Shown: positions 13,891 to 28,661, counted from the stretch's first letter. The stretch: DNA of 64,000 bases from Syngnathus acus (GCF_901709675.1 NC_051087.1:8830884-8894883), one strand, 5' to 3'. A program made the numbers and translations. The notes: generated by a model not told the origin, from the sequence alone.

Positions 13891-14699
13891 ACATTGTCCC
13901 TGTCACCCCTCCACTTCCAAAATCCCATCTGCGCTTCTGTGGTGTAGTATCTATAACAAAAACAAGGGTCGGTCACACTTGATGATCCAACACAGAAAAA
14001 TATGTAGGTAGGAGATGGACAGATAGAGAGTGACGTCAATAATGGCAAGCTGCCGTAATATTTGTCTCTTGTCCCACGATGATGGGAGTATCTGTTGCAA
14101 CAGCGTTCACACTGATACATTTTTCAGCTGTTGCTGCTTTGAAACCATCGCTATGCTCCAATAAAGCAGGACCTGATTTTTCTTTCTTTACCCTCCCTGT
14201 GGTGTCATTACAATCCGACCCTGGTCCTTTAAATCTGCTTTTCAGATATACAAGAAGACGGTGGTATCTGCAAATTTTCTCAGTCATGACAACATTCTGA
14301 ACAAGTTTACTGCGCTAAAATCTTCCAAATTGATTTAGAAACTGGCTAATGGAGCATACAGAGTGCTCTAACAAAAGCTGAGAATTAATATCTCCTTCAA
14401 GAGCTCCTGTCTGTTTTACCAATCAGGGAGAACGCCCGGCCAGTGTGACTTTAGAATGCTCATAGACAGCCCAATAGCCAGACCTCAGTCTTGAACGCGA
14501 GCGCACTTTGCGACTTTGTGGCTTTTCCACTGGCAAGTATTACGGCAGATTTAGATTAGATCAGATTTTAGATTTTCTAAAAGCAGCTTGATGGCGGGCA
14601 CAGCCCTTTATGCCATGGTGACGGTTGTGATATTAGATTTTTTGTTTGAAGATGAACCGAAGGCTTTTTTACAATAGCACAAAATTCAAGCAAAATAAC
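13891..14699. other. Gene-free stretch, nothing specific seen
   Basis: No exon or element is supportable. The open frames here are under 85 residues. Confidence 0.4.
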
Positions 14700-15002
14700 T
14701 ACCGTATTTTCCGCACTATAAGGCGCACTGTATTATAAGGCGCACCTTCAATGAATGGCCCATTTTAAAACTTTGTCCATATATAAGGCACACCGGATTA
14801 TAAGGCACACCTTCAATGAATGGCCCATTTTAAAACTTTGTCCATATATAAGATATATACATTTGGCCCGCGAGCCGGACTTTGGACACACCTGCTATAG
14901 TGGCTCAATATTGGTCCATATATATGGCACACCTGATTATAAGTCGGCTTTTGAGAAAATTGGAGGTTTTTAGGTGCGCCTTATAGTGCGGAAAATACGG
15001 TA
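14700..15002. mobile_element. MITE with perfect 29-bp terminal inverted repeats (copy 1)
   Basis: The element starts TACCGTATTTTCCGCACTAT at 14700 and ends with its reverse complement at 15002. The two arms (14700-14728 and 14974-15002) are identical over 29 bases. The interior holds two near-identical tandem segments (about 14740-14790 and 14805-14850) containing 'caatgaatggcccattttaa'. It is non-coding. A second copy of the same family is at 42485-42790. The ends look duplicated as TA, but the target-site duplication is not decisive, so I do not assign a superfamily. Confidence 0.85.
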
Positions 15003-17474
15003 ATATGCATGAATCGAAATAACTGAACCAAACACTACTAGTTTATTTCTCAACTTGAGTCTGTTTCTTTTCACATGTCACTAAAGCTATTCATTTTCAC
15101 CGCCATTCAGCAGGCAGTGTTTTGCATTCATCCCTCCATATTCAACTTCATTTCATTCTCTCTGCGTCTTTCTTCTGCAACTGCCATTCTTCCTCCCACC
15201 TCACTTTCTGTCACGCCACTCGCATCTCCTCCGACGACAAGGAAGGACAGTGCATTATCCTGGCAGCCTGCCACTCTCAAGACAGGCGGAAAAATAAACA
15301 AGTGTCCACATGTTTCCAAGGAATTTTAATGACTTCCATAAGACTGATCCATTTACCTGCCAGACCCCAGGCAGCATGAGGCAAGCATCAGACTCAGAAT
15401 GAGCTTCTTTCCATGCACTGATGACGAGTGTTGTGGCCAAAAGCCAAGATGTACGCTTTGAAGTGGTGAACTGCATTAAGAGCGCTAGTTATCCGAGACA
15501 CAGACATACCTGTGTACTCTCATTTAAGTCACTTTCCAGATAAGATGCCTCTGAGACTTTCACTTCCATTTGACCCATTGACCTTTAGCCTATATTCATA
15601 GTCTTAACACTGTTATACTGTTAGAAATGCATAGTGGTCAAACCCCTTCACTTTTTTTAGTTAACTGCAAAGAGACAATATACGAGCAATCACTGACAGG
15701 GTGGGCAATGACAGGGTGGAACTTAATGTCAGCATTTAATGTGCACATTGTGGACTAGCATCAACATGATTCATTTGGCAAGCTGACTATGTATTGTCAA
15801 ACAAATATGTCTATTTAAGATTTCAGAAAGATTTTCATATGAATTGAGGTTTCACTATGACTAAGTTGATAAGTGTTACTTAAAAAAGTGTGTTTGGATA
15901 CGTTTTAAAAATGTGTGTAAAGAATCTGTGGAGTAAGAGTATATTTTATAAAACTGTGTATGCCCTCGTTCTGTCATTAATGTTTATGTGGATGGATCAG
16001 TAAGCCGGTGATATTGTGATAATCAGGTGTTGCTGCATATTTCAAAAAAATTGTGTGGGATGGCTTAACTGTTATTCAAATACCACGACACTTGATCACT
16101 TGATGGTCCTGAAGGACTACAAGATCTTGTTGCCAAAGTTTTGTTTATTTATTTGAAGACAAAACCGCTTTTTATTTCATTTCCAGTTAGAAGTTGCATA
16201 ATGGTAATTATTTTTAACTTTTAGTATTAATTGTGGTTAGCATGTTTCTACATTTGTATGAGAGAAATGACTGGGGGGAATTTATTTCATTCAATATTTG
16301 CCAATGACAAGCAGTTTGTGTTTCACAACGTGCCCATTGCCAAACATTCAAAAACAACAGTTGTGAAATGACGGAAGAGCTTTGTAATAATAATAAGACA
16401 ATAACAATTTATAAAAAATATTCAATATTATTCACATTTACCCTCAACAGTTTAATTTTCACAATGTTTCACATCTCCATTGGCGGTTCAAAAAATGTGT
16501 TCCCTTGAAGCATATTGAATAATTTTGCCCAAAAGATTATGCTAACAAAACATAACACTATGACCGTAAGGCAAACTGGTGAGCCGTTGTCACACAAATA
16601 CACTCGAGAACTGAGTAAATATCTCATTTTTTGACTCTATCTATCCTTAACAGTAAAGTTGCCTTGCAAAAATACATTGCAGATCTTCCGTTTGTGGCAA
16701 GTCGTAGAAGCAGGTTAGTGTCAGATGTGAAAACCTTCCAACCCCCGTTAAGAGAATACTTTATTGGGGCCATGGCCTACGAGATGTCAAGTGGAACCTG
16801 AGTGAACCCAGTGTCTGCTGAGGGTCATGGCTGCACTGTAAATCTCTGGAACTGCTTGTCAGTACAAATAGAGAGAGCTATTTCAGAGAGCTGGACAAAT
16901 TGCCACTTCTGCTCCTACCATGTTTAATAGGTACTTTGGTGCCCTGTGGCTCACAGTGTTACTGTACCACAATGTAATTCTGACATTCTAAAACTTGGTC
17001 CAAAAATTTCAAATCAACATTCCCATTTTTTGTGCAATATTAGCTACTTTGTAAATGCCTATTTCATAAACCTGCAGTGATCACATCTGCGACCCTGCCT
17101 CCTCAGCAGTGTCATTAGCTTCAGATTACGAAATAAGAAAGTTCATTTGACTGTACGTGGCTCAGCAGAGGGGAACGCCCAGCCCACTGGCAGGACTGCT
17201 GTTTAGACTTCTCATCTCCTAGGTTCTGTTTTTCTGTGACGGAACCAGCTGCACAGGAAATGGCAACATAGTGAGAAAACAGAAATGAACCATTCATTGT
17301 CATTGGATAATTTCTTGCTTTGTCCGCATCAAACTGGGCATATTCAGTCCAGATGGCTTCAATTCCTTGTTTCGTCAACAAGTCTGAAATTGATATTTCA
17401 AGTCCTTTCATGGAAGGAATTTGAGTAGAATTGATACAACAATAACAAACTGTCTCATCTGTCCATATCCTGTT

Positions 17475-17700
17475 CAAGTGATCTAAAGTCTATCTCATCA
17501 GAATTTGTGTGAGAGGCAGGATGGGTCACCAGTCCAAGGCACACTGACAACTATTATCTCTCACATTTACATTATTGCATTAGAGTGCTTAATCACCTTG
17601 GGGTACAAGTTTTGGGAATGTAGGAGTAAAGCAGGATAATCCCATTAAATGATAAGGAGAACATGCAAACGCCACAGAGACAGCTACCAAGCAGAGACAG
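17475..17700. repeat. Degraded full-length copy of the 'aaaccgga' dispersed repeat
   Basis: It has recognisable words in the family order: 'gatgggtcaccagtccaaggcacac', then 'gggaatgtaggagtaaagcaggat', then 'gagaacatgcaaacgccacagag'. The same order appears in pieces at 33595-33760 and 28662-28790. It is heavily diverged. Confidence 0.45.
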
Positions 17701-19941
17701 GAGAGCAGAACATTTTGGGCATGCTTTTCACAACACACCACATTGGCGGACTTGCAACAAATGCTGAAGAATAAGATGTCATCCATAGCAGTGTGTGGCC
17801 AGGCTGGTAAGCAGCATGAGAAGGAGTGAGAGTCCTGAATATTAAATAATGAAGTGGTTAAGTTGTTTCTTCAAACTTCAATTATCCAATCCACCAAAAA
17901 CCAAACAAGAGCAAATAGCAACAGCAAAATAAGCTGTCTGGTATTGGCAGAGAAGACATGGGTAGTTTTTCCTAGCCGCAACTCACATACCCATCTCTGC
18001 TGCTCATCCCACAAATACATGCTCCTTACAAATGTGGCACTATTTAAAGGGGTCATAAACAGGCGCCAATATTTATTGCCAAGTATTGTTTCATCAAAGA
18101 AATAATCTAAAAACAAATGCCTTACTTTTGTGCTGTTAATTTAAAAAGTCTTTACAGTCACGGCCATTTCAGAGTTATTAGATCATTTTAAACGTATCTA
18201 ATAAGATCTAAAAACAGTTCAGAAAATCACTCCCATGACCTCTGAAATGGTAAGTGATGGGATAATTTCATCCAACACGTCATAACTCATGATGGTAAAG
18301 GCTGTGTCAGGACAGGTTAGGGGTTAGCACCTATGTGGCATAATTCAGCCATTTCAATCTATATTTAGACATGAGTGATTTGCTATATCCCAACAATATA
18401 CAGCAATTCCTTTCTAAAAACATTAAATGACTGAATCTGATAAAACGCTCAACCTTTATTTCAGGGAAAGGGAAACCAAGGCTAATTTGTGCAGAGAAAT
18501 TGAACTCTGAGCAACCTCAACAATAACAAAACAAAGTGATCTTGACTGCTAGCAGAGAAACTTGATCACAGTGAGTTTGAAGCCCTGAGAGCAAATTCAC
18601 ATGAAAGTTAAGGGGTGTTTAGTTCTTCTATCAAAGCCCACATGTAAGCTTCCTCTTAGTCTTTTTCGATAATGCTATAGGTTCAGTGCTCATTCTGAAG
18701 TGGTTTGCAAAATTTCACCAGTTTTTTTTTTTTTTTTTCTCCCCGATGATCATAAAGAGAAACAGGGCAGAAAATAAATAGTGCTCTTGTGGCTCAATGA
18801 GGTTGCTGGGCCAAAATTCTGAACCACTTTGATGTGGAAGTATTGAACAGAGTCATTTCTAACTTTGGTTAGAATTAAAATACATAAAAAACATATAAAG
18901 CGTCTCACTTGGAGTTGTAGAAACAATTGGGGTAATGAATGGATTTGAAACTGATGTTTGTAAAATGCTAATGACAGCATGGTTAAGGCTTGTCGTGGGT
19001 GTTTGATCTTAATTGATATTACAGAAAAGCGCACTGCATTACAACTTTCAATAATTATTCATTCGTTATAATAATTTCATTTATTTTTATCCAGCGCCAT
19101 TACTTGGAGCAAAAATATCTATTATGTGTTTTTTTTTATGTCTGACAATTTAAGTCAATAGCAATATTGCGAAATAAACACAGCAGTTACCCAGCCAGTG
19201 TGGGTCAATGATTAATGTTTTATGGCATGTAGGTGCATGCATGAATGATGTCAGCAAGTGTAGAAACACCCATTAGTGGCAACACTAAACACCAGTTTGA
19301 AAAGGTTCTTATCTCAAAATCGACTGCAGAACAAGACACAACTTGGACCCTAATCTCTGAGGTCGCTCCCCAATCCCAATGAGAGTAACCATTGCCAGTC
19401 AAAACACACCGCAGAGATTTGTGGCAAAATTCACCCAAACTGAGGTGGTCGGCAGATTTCTGTACTGTGGTTTGCAGGCAAAGACTCTGGATTGATTTCA
19501 TGTTTTGTGGCGTCAGTTGTATTTGTTTTATTAATTTCTTGTTTTTTCTTTATCACATGACTTTAAAAACTGCATGTATAGGACTTAAATGTATCCATTC
19601 ATTAATTTTTACCAATTACAATTTGTCAAGTGGTAATTCAATTTCAGCTGCATCATATTTGGTGTTTCCCACTGCAGAGGGAATCAGATCATACACATGC
19701 ATGTATGCAAGGAGAGATGTCATAGGGAAGCAGCACGCAAACAGTGCTGCAGAGGCACTTCAACAGTAGTCTAGCAACAGATCTTTCCAACAACTAGTGG
19801 CCTTATAGATTATTGACTGCCACACCTTTAAGCATTCCTATTGATTGCAACCTGGAGTTTGGAGGACCTTTGCATCACAAATATCAATGAAGTTGAAGCA
19901 TTTTGCAAATCCTTTACAACCTCTATTCTATAATAACAATA

Positions 19942-19971
19942 ATAAGAAGAAGAAGAAGAAGAAGAAGAAGG
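19942..19971. repeat. AAG trinucleotide microsatellite
   Basis: About nine AAG units after an AAT-rich leader. Confidence 0.9.
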
Positions 19972-20611
19972 ATGTTCAGTTTGAACATTCCCCATTTCAT
20001 TGGAAATGGGGTTATGAGATGAGCCACTGGTCACCCAACCCCCATCTACTGGGGGTGGGGGGTGTTGCCAAGTGAATTCAGCTTTGTGTTACCATGACAA
20101 CCAGAAAAGGAGAAGTTCTGAGCTATGAACTTTAATTCCAGAAAAAAAGTGAGTGTGAAGCGCATCCATCCGCATGAAAAGGCAGACTAAACTTGTGGTG
20201 ATATGTTCCATTTATTAATCATGTTTAAATTAGGGAGGATCTGTGCATGTGGTGCATGCAGCAGACACATTGCTAAACAGAAGTAACACTACCAGCAAGC
20301 CAAAGGGGGATACTGTAGGACTAAGGGCTTATGATAAAAAGAAAAAAATGATCTGAAACGTTGTTTATGTGCGCCTTTGACATAACACATACAGCAACTG
20401 CCAGAAAAAGTAGGAAGGAGTCTTCTCACTACAAACTTTAGACACTGAAGGTATTGATAAAATCACCTCGTCATACGTATGAGGGAAAGAAAGCAACTTA
20501 AAACTCCACAACTCTTCACACATATGTGATATGAAGAGGGGAACACAGGTAATAGCTTATCTTTTATCAATGAGGGCCAGTTGCAACAAGCCCTGCCCCC
20601 ATCTGAAAACT

Positions 20612-20640
20612 GCACCCCCCCCCCCCACACACACACACAC
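20612..20640. repeat. C homopolymer followed by CA repeat
   Basis: A ten-C run flows directly into (AC)n. Confidence 0.85.
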
Positions 20641-21060
20641 AAGTACACACTCTGCATCCACTGGCTAAGCATGCTGACACTTGAGAGGGCGGCACCTCTC
20701 TTGTGCACACAGAAAGCGATGTCGGGTCCATTCATCTGGTCCCATTCTATTCATCTCTGTATTTAAAAAGGGGGACCCGTGAAAGGAGGGATGAGGGCTA
20801 TTTCATTTAGTGTGCTAGACACTTGAAGCAGCCAAAATGGAATGTTCACCCCCTCTTTATTTTTTAAGTTTATGACTGAATCTCAAGCATTGCTGCATGA
20901 GATTACAGCAACAGCCAAAGAGACAATCTTAAAAACATGCATGCAGTTCCCTGGCACTGGCAGCTCTGGGAACCATCACAACTGCACGGTCAATAGGAAT
21001 AGAGGGCAGTGAGATAACAGCCCTGTTGGTGGAGAACACTGTGCTCATTATGTCTGTCAC

Positions 21061-21419
21061 AGAGCAGAAACCAGGCTACTATCAGTTTTTGCGAAAGGGA
21101 AAAGCGCAACAAACCTCTGTCTGTCCTCTGTGCCTTTGAATCTTCCTCTTAAAGCAAGCAGGAACGCGATCCACCTGCACTGCAGCAAGTCCGTTGCCAA
21201 CACTGCTGCTCACTCACTCACCCTCTCCAGCAAGCAAGCAAGCACGCCTGTCTCATTCTAACTCAACTGTCAAAATCGCCTACTGCTCCAGCTGCCCTCC
21301 TTTCATGCTCCTCCCATCTTTCCCTCCCATCTCTCCCTCTCTGCCCCCCTGTGCTCTTCTGTCCTTCCCTTAAAGCAGGAACAATCTGCCTTATCTAGTT
21401 CTATGCTTAGCAGACTATC
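21061..21419 (-). promoter_or_regulatory. add3: Candidate upstream 5' exon / promoter zone of add3 (weak)
   Basis: On the minus strand this is a purine-rich, unmethylated-looking block (the plus strand is ctcccatctttccctcccatctctcc) followed by a segment that ends GCAGTGCAG before gtggat, a possible donor near 21177. Its distance and orientation fit a non-coding first exon of add3. No TATA box or clear CpG island is visible, so the call rests on composition alone. Confidence 0.2.
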
Positions 21420-23069
21420 TACTGCAGAGAACTAGACCTGTGATGACCTGGGGTAGTGTTTGGAAGGGTATCCAAGGAGAGGGAAAGGGGGGCAAACAAT
21501 GTTAAATGCATACATAGTTGATGGTTTTTGGAACGGAGAGGGTAAGAATGATAGCACTGAGAAGTAGTAGAACCAAAAACTGCAGAAAAACACTTTGCAT
21601 GGAAAGCATTAGAAGGGATCAAACCTATTTTAAAAAAAAAATAGAAGGGTCTGAGGGTCACCTGTTTACCATATGGTTTTGACCACTCCTTGATTTGACA
21701 ACAGCATTTTGGAGAGCAAAAACACAAAATAATAGTTTTCAAAATCCAATTTAAAATATGACTTAATAAATAAATAAATGGTTAAATAAATAATTTTGTG
21801 GATTAACCGCTGACTTAACATATCAGCCAATGAATGCTTAAATTTGACTCCAAAATTTGTTGACTCTAAAAAATTTGATACACCACAAACAATTCATGAT
21901 TCGGCTTGATGCCCAACTAAAATTATATCGTGTTGTCAGACCTAGACTGGCACGGCATGCTTACACTCTGTGTGTAGTGGTTATGGGTACTTATTTTTCA
22001 ATTAATCCGTTGATGGGACTCCAAGCTATAATTTGACTGCAGGCTATAGTTGTCGTGGCATGTCTCTAATTACCAAACGATTCATCAAAATAACATTTGC
22101 TGAGGCTTCAGAATTCTCTGTTAGTTCTGCAAAGATAAACAAATGAGAATGCTCAAGTATCACTATGGCACTTCTGCTTGCCAAGCAAACAGTGAATGCA
22201 CAACTGAGCAAAGCGTCCAAATGCATCTATTCAAGTTCAGCCCCCTCTCCCTAATATCTCTCAGTGCAGCATTTCACTTTAAAGATGCCAACATGTACAG
22301 AATGCAGCAGACTACTTATGTGGAAAGGTGACCACAAACAATCTCTCTGAAGAAGCACATACCTGTCTCAAAATAAACTTGCTACTCTCAAGAACCATAG
22401 CAATAGCTGCATGCCTGGTCTAACATTAGAAGGTTTGCGGCAAATGTGCAGAAGGTCAAAGCTCTCTCTGTGGGTTCAAAAATGGATGTGCATCTAGATT
22501 ATTTATGACCACCTAGTTGTTTTCTGCAGGCTTCCTTTGAGGAGAGGAAGGCTGAACATAGTGGTAGTGAATTGTACACTGGAGATACTCTGCTATTCTA
22601 AGCATTCCAAATCCACATAGTGTAAGACGACCACTGCACATACTGGAAATTTGATAATGGAATCAAAAGATGCTTGGGTTGCAAGCATTCTTTGATAAAT
22701 GATAGCAAATCAACAACTAGATGAAATGTAGCCAAACCTATTTAAAGATACAATCCTGTTTATGGTGATGGATTTTAGAATCACATTCTTTAATGGGAAC
22801 ACCAAATGCAGACCCGACTTTGACAACAGAAACTGCCAACAATACAACTACAAGTGTGACCATGAGAATAAAATTCTTGCGTGATAATTGCACGCAAAAT
22901 ATAAAGCATGCAGCGTAAATTGTATGGAATTTTAAAACTGATTAATTATGTTAGGAAAAACGTTCAATGCAAACAGTAACAGTGCTTCTAATAAAAACGT
23001 CTCAACTAGTCTCCAGTCTAGAGCGTAAATTTTGCTATTGCAAGTTGAGCTATGTATGACATTGTTCTG

Positions 23070-23111
23070 TAAATAAATAAAAATAAAAATAAAAATAAAA
23101 ATAAAAATAAA
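23070..23111. repeat. ATAAA pentanucleotide array
   Basis: About seven (AAATA)n units, then a degenerate AAAGAAA tail. Confidence 0.9.
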
Positions 23112-26100
23112 AAAGAAAGAGAAATAAAGAAATAAAGAGAAACAGCATTAAAATGGAAGTTAAGAACATTTACAGCTGAAAACCTTTTCTGATGTCACCC
23201 CAGCTCAGCTGTGTTTTTCTGTGGTTCCCCCATGACATTGAACAGTCTTATAAAGTGCATATAAGTACATACAAAATGATTCCCATTTATTTTCCAATAG
23301 TATACTGTAGAGGTATCGGCTCTCCTAAAGACCTTTCCCCAATCCAGTGGATGGAATGGGCATACTCTTGTATTACAGGGAAGGGCAGGAGTGCCGGGGG
23401 GCTTTAGTCTCTTTAATTCCTATGTTGACCGTAACCACATGTGACAGAAGCAAACCTGGCGCTTCGTGTAATGAGTCCATGTCTGGTACAAGGTCATGGG
23501 GAGCTCATTAGGACCTAAATGCACACTGTGGTTTGGACTTTAATCAAATTACCACCGTGTGATAGCACATTTCAGATAAAAATAACTTCAGTCTTCCGAC
23601 AATTCAGACAAAACACATCACAACATAATCCCTGCTGTGTTACTGGAAAGAATACTCTCATCTTTGCATGCAATACAGTATTAATATACGTTATGGAAAC
23701 AAAAGTGTAATATTTTGTATTGTTACATCTAAATGCGTGAAACGTGTGCTATCAGCAGCTTGCATAAAATGTTCATCTATTTATTCTTTTTATATTAAAT
23801 TTATTGTACTTGGGTCTTGTCTGCGTTTGGGGGGAGTTTGGGTTGCTGCAAGCCATTTGCAATTCGAGCTTTCACGTCTGCCTGACTGTAGTGCAGACTG
23901 TGAGAGGGACACAGACGAACAGAGCCCCCAGCCAAGTATTATTGCTCACTCCATTTCCAAGCATGTTTCCATTGCAGACTGCCAGAGATATTTCATGCAT
24001 TTTTACATTTAGTCTATCCCAACAGGAAACATTGGATTTATTATCATTTGTTCGCTTAATATTTGTACCCTGCTTGTTTTTTCTATTGGATTTTCTCGGT
24101 GTTGAAGCTGTAATTTACCACCATGTACACTAGGTTGTAGCAAGTAGTCAGGTTAGCACCTGTTCCGTTAACTGTGGTTTCATCTACTCAGATCTCGGAA
24201 TGTAGGAGCCCTGTTTGAATACACGTGGATGAACACATTGTGGGCGCCTGTAATATAAAAACAACTATAAAAGGAGATTTTGCATAGGAATAATGTATGC
24301 CTCTCTAAAGCAAAATTTATTTAGAGCAGAGGAGAAAGCAGCTTCTGATGTGCTGAATGAGAATCATTACATGCTAAAGGAAACCACTTCACAAATCAAA
24401 CAATGTGGAAAAAAATGGAAATGGAAATTTTACACGTAAAAGTGAAGTGTGTGTACTATTTTGATCTACTTGCTGCTCACTTTCTGTTTTGTCCTTTGTC
24501 ATTTTTCTGCTTGTGACACGAGGAGGCACTAATGAATCATCCACCTGAGAAGCGCAGGACTGTGAATGAACTCACTTGAGTTGCCCAATTGAACACACAA
24601 ATGTGAAAGTTTATTGTAGTGGTTTTGTATTAACCTGCCGCGCCTATCATTATCTCAATTAGTCATTTAATGGACTTCTTTGTATGACATAATCATATGA
24701 GCATTCAAGTGAATGCGTCAGAGTTTTCAAAAGAACCACAATGATCCAGCTGTCTGAAATGCTCTCATGTATAACTGGTTTGTATGCCAGATAGTCCACT
24801 CATGCCACACACCTCAAGTTCACAAAACCTGGCAGGAATCCTTATTGATGGTGTATAAAAAATATACAAAAAAAAAAAACGTCGCACAATAGTCAAAGTA
24901 AGTAGATCTTAGATTAGTCTGTATGTTTTTAAAATAGAAACGGACTTTTACATTTTAGGTTAAAATTTTTTTGTCTGTGTATGTACACTATTCGATAGTG
25001 ATCAAGTACACCAGAAACTACAGCCAATCGTCCTCTGATGGGGAAAATAGCAATACACCAACACAACTGTTAAAAAGGCACAAAATTAAACAGTATTAAA
25101 GAGTTATGTGACATACGATGAGGCATTTTAGCGTTCTCCTTCACTGACCTTGCAAGCCTTGAACCATGGATCGCTGCCAAATATGAACTGGAACAAAATT
25201 TAATAGACAGTGTCAAAAGCATCAAGTCTCTAATTTCAAATAAAGTTGAACTTATGCAAAAAAATAAAAATAAATCTGGACATACCATTGAGCAGGGAGA
25301 CTGACTGTACCACCGTATAGTTGAAACTGTTTCCTGCCACTGTGGCCGTTATGGTGCAACATAATGCTCAAAACAGCTGCTCTGTTGATGCAATCAAAAA
25401 GGATTTTAACAGTTTGAAAGAAGTTCAAATGAGAGTGAGTTGTTGATACAGCAAACCTAATAGACACATTTGAGGTGACCACTCACCAACTGGGAAAGAA
25501 ATGGACAAAAACAGTTCCTATGATGCACCAATTGATTTAAAAGAACAAAACTAGGTCATGTTATTTAATCACTTGGATGCTAGTAGGAACTTTCTTTACA
25601 TCTCTTCTCTACTGGAGGAAGTTTTTGACTCAGAAATGTCTTCAGTTTCATCCAGCTGTCTTTGTTCCAAGTTACCAGTGGTTTTCTTTTGTTGTATTGC
25701 CAACTTTTTTTTCAATTTTGTAGGCCAATGATTCCGCTATCTACTTTCTATATTTCAACTTTTTGGAGGAAAATACATTGACTAGTCTTCAATGGCCAAG
25801 TAAAAGCCAGTGTTGTCAAACCTCTTAAAGCTTCATGAAACTTCAAATAAAATTTTCGGTTTCAAATGCATTATCGTAGTTTAATATAAAGGCAAAAACC
25901 ATAACTCTCTAAAACACTTCTGGGTCGAAATGAAGAATGTCTATACATGGGAGGAAATCACGTGAACCACAGCTCCGCTGTTCATCACAGTGGTCAGTAG
26001 TTTCCACTCTGAAGAGGCCACTTTACTAGTGGTTTAAATAAAGAGGATCAGACAACCCCTGGGAGTCAATCTGCCCTTGATAACCATCATTGCCATATGC

Positions 26101-26440
26101 ATAAACACCAACTGTATCAACACCAGGAGGCCTGGTTCAATGTTTGAGAACATCGAAGAGCTATTGATAGAATACATGACGTGTTATTTTGGAAGGTGCT
26201 GCGCCTGCATTCCTTTCTAATGATAATAGGCACTTTAGCTGTCGACACTGAAACAATGACCTGAATGTTTAAAGCAAATTGAAAGTAATGACTTTCAAAC
26301 AACAAATAGTGAAAACACCCTCAATGTTGTTAATGGACCTTACTGGCCGTGACAATCGACTATTCTTTGAGAGGTTCCTATGGTAGCAAAAAACAAAATT
26401 AAATGGAGGCATCTTGTGCAATGTTTATATCCCTGTAGCT

Positions 26441-26512
26441 CAAACACACACGCACAAACACACACGCCTACACACACACCTGCACACACGCCTACACACA
26501 CGCACAGACTCA
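26441..26512. repeat. Imperfect CA array with CACACGCCTA higher-order unit
   Basis: The unit 'cacacacgcctacacac' recurs, giving an irregular higher-order pattern on a CA background. Open frames on both strands here are artefacts of the array. Confidence 0.85.
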
Positions 26513-28661
26513 AACTATTTGACAATAGGAGCATTGAACAAAGAAATGATTTAGATTCTTACCCGCACGTAGTAGTTGTTAATAGCTCATTTTAAAATAC
26601 CGCAAGTCATGCAGGTAACACACCTATCATTAAGTAGTTACTCTACCGTTGAAAGAAGGCAGACACATCTTTACCGTTCCAGTGAATACCGATGCCAAAA
26701 TGTTCCGTACGAATAACGATCTTGGGGAATCTGGATTTTCCATGATCTATTGGACATTTTGGACAACTGACCATTTCATTAACCAGCTACTTTTGCTTTA
26801 GACTCTGGCTAATGTGTTTTACCTCAACTACAGTTTGACAGTTTGGTTACTTTGTGATTTTGGCCACCATGGAGTGGAGCAATTGAATGCAAGAGGGTGA
26901 ATATTTGCTCATAAATGTTGGCTTACTCTGTAGTCCGTCTCGCTTCGGAAAAGATAGCTCCCGTCCAGAACATGATGGATGAACTCGAATCACAAACTAC
27001 ATGAACGCTTATGAAGACTTATGATAGGACAGATGAAAAATATGAGCGGCCCCCTTCACATCTGTTGTTGGCTCAGTTACACTGAGTCTCCTTAACAACC
27101 CAAACTTAAACTACAACTACTTGAAACAGTTTGTGGGAGGTAGATCCAGCTTTAATCAAGACAGGCATTGCGTTTGTTCACATAAATGATAGCAGCCAGT
27201 ACAGTTACATAATACACACTGCTGACCACTGCGGTCTCCTCTGTGATGTGATGGATGTGACGGTCAAACCCCACAAGCACTGGCATCATCAACGATTACG
27301 CAACAGTCTGACTGAATGCAGTGAGAATTGATTGAGGAGACGTGAGAGACCTGCTGGGTCAAGTCTGTTTTTCCTGGATCTGCTTTGTGTTGTGAAAATG
27401 ATGGTTATTATGCACTGAAAAGGGGACCATTGATAGTCTTGTTGTTCAGATAGTTTATTTGGGAATCTGGACATGATTTAGTATACTGAACCAAGGGGTT
27501 GGATGAGATGGAACATCACGTTCCAAAATGAACTTCAACACTAAGCAGGCATGTTCCAATCTTCACATCAACCACAAAGAGCCATGCCATTATTTCAACA
27601 TTTATTCTAGCAAATCAAAAATAACAGTGCTCATTGTTCATAACAAGCTGTACGCAGAAAAAATGGATGTGACGCAAATGGCTCCAATGACCTGCGAGAC
27701 AAACACGCACATCCAAGTGCTATGTTTTTAAATTATGAACTTCTAACTGTATTTCTTGTAAAAAGATAAAATAAGACATGAGATTGCTTTGGATACTGTC
27801 GTGGGTTCTCTTTGCTCAAGGGCACCAATAAATCAACAAACCCTACTTCTATCAAAAAGTTGAGCATACATTTCTACTCCCTCTTCACCTTACTGTCATC
27901 TCCTGGAGGCTAAGGAACCGATTTTTCCGCAACAGAGTATCAGGCCAAGCGTGATGACCAACGCACTGTTATTGACAACAAAATGACACGCCTCATCTCA
28001 ACAGCGTCCTACAATTAACACTTCAAACACCAAATTGTGTCACTGGCCCACTAAGGACACAGAAACATGGTTCTCGCAAATATCACATGGCCGTGATCTT
28101 ACTACATTGTTTTTGTAACCTCCAACCCGGGAGCATATCAGTGGCCCTCCTGAAAGAATCGAACAAAAGATGGGTCCTATGTCGTTATTTCCTATGCTGA
28201 GAAAAAGGAAATACAGCCTTCACATCCTGCGACAGTCCCGGCAAGGCGACACATGTCCAATTGTGTATCTCTGCCTGCCTCCAACCAGACACATCCTCCA
28301 TGGAAAATTGTACAGCATGCAAAATCCTCATCTGCAGAGGGTAGCTGTCATGCTACATTTGGCTTCACCGTTCATTTGGTGTTTGTGTGTCAGGCCGCAT
28401 GCACAAACAGTGTATGCACGATAAAATTGAGGGATATTCTGCTTTCAGGTACATTTAATACATTCAAATGACCTTGAATAGAATTTGTGACAATTTCTGT
28501 CCACACAGCCAAAATGTCATTTTGCCATCACTCGAACAGGATGTAACACAACATTGCTTCTTGAGTCACCACCACTACACAACACTGGGCGTGACAATCC
28601 GCCTCGATAAAATTATCACCTTTTCTGACCAATTTTCTGATTGCCCAAACAATTGTTTTTA

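Larger units (their letters stand above)
15003..21060. other. Gene-free stretch with scattered repeats
   Basis: No exon is supportable. Contents noted are a T run at 18721-18740, an AAG microsatellite at 19942-19971, a C run plus CA repeat at 20612-20640, and a degraded dispersed repeat at 17475-17700. A pyrimidine-rich zone at 15150-15240 is not accompanied by a splice-competent frame. Confidence 0.45.

Noticed and set aside
19392-19769. 125-residue plus-strand open frame
   Set aside because: It lies in AT-rich gene-free sequence, with no domain resemblance and no splice consensus at the ends.
23070-26512. CRISPR-like or satellite interpretation of the short repeat arrays
   Set aside because: These are simple microsatellites (ATAAA, CA) with no spacers, in a eukaryotic genome.
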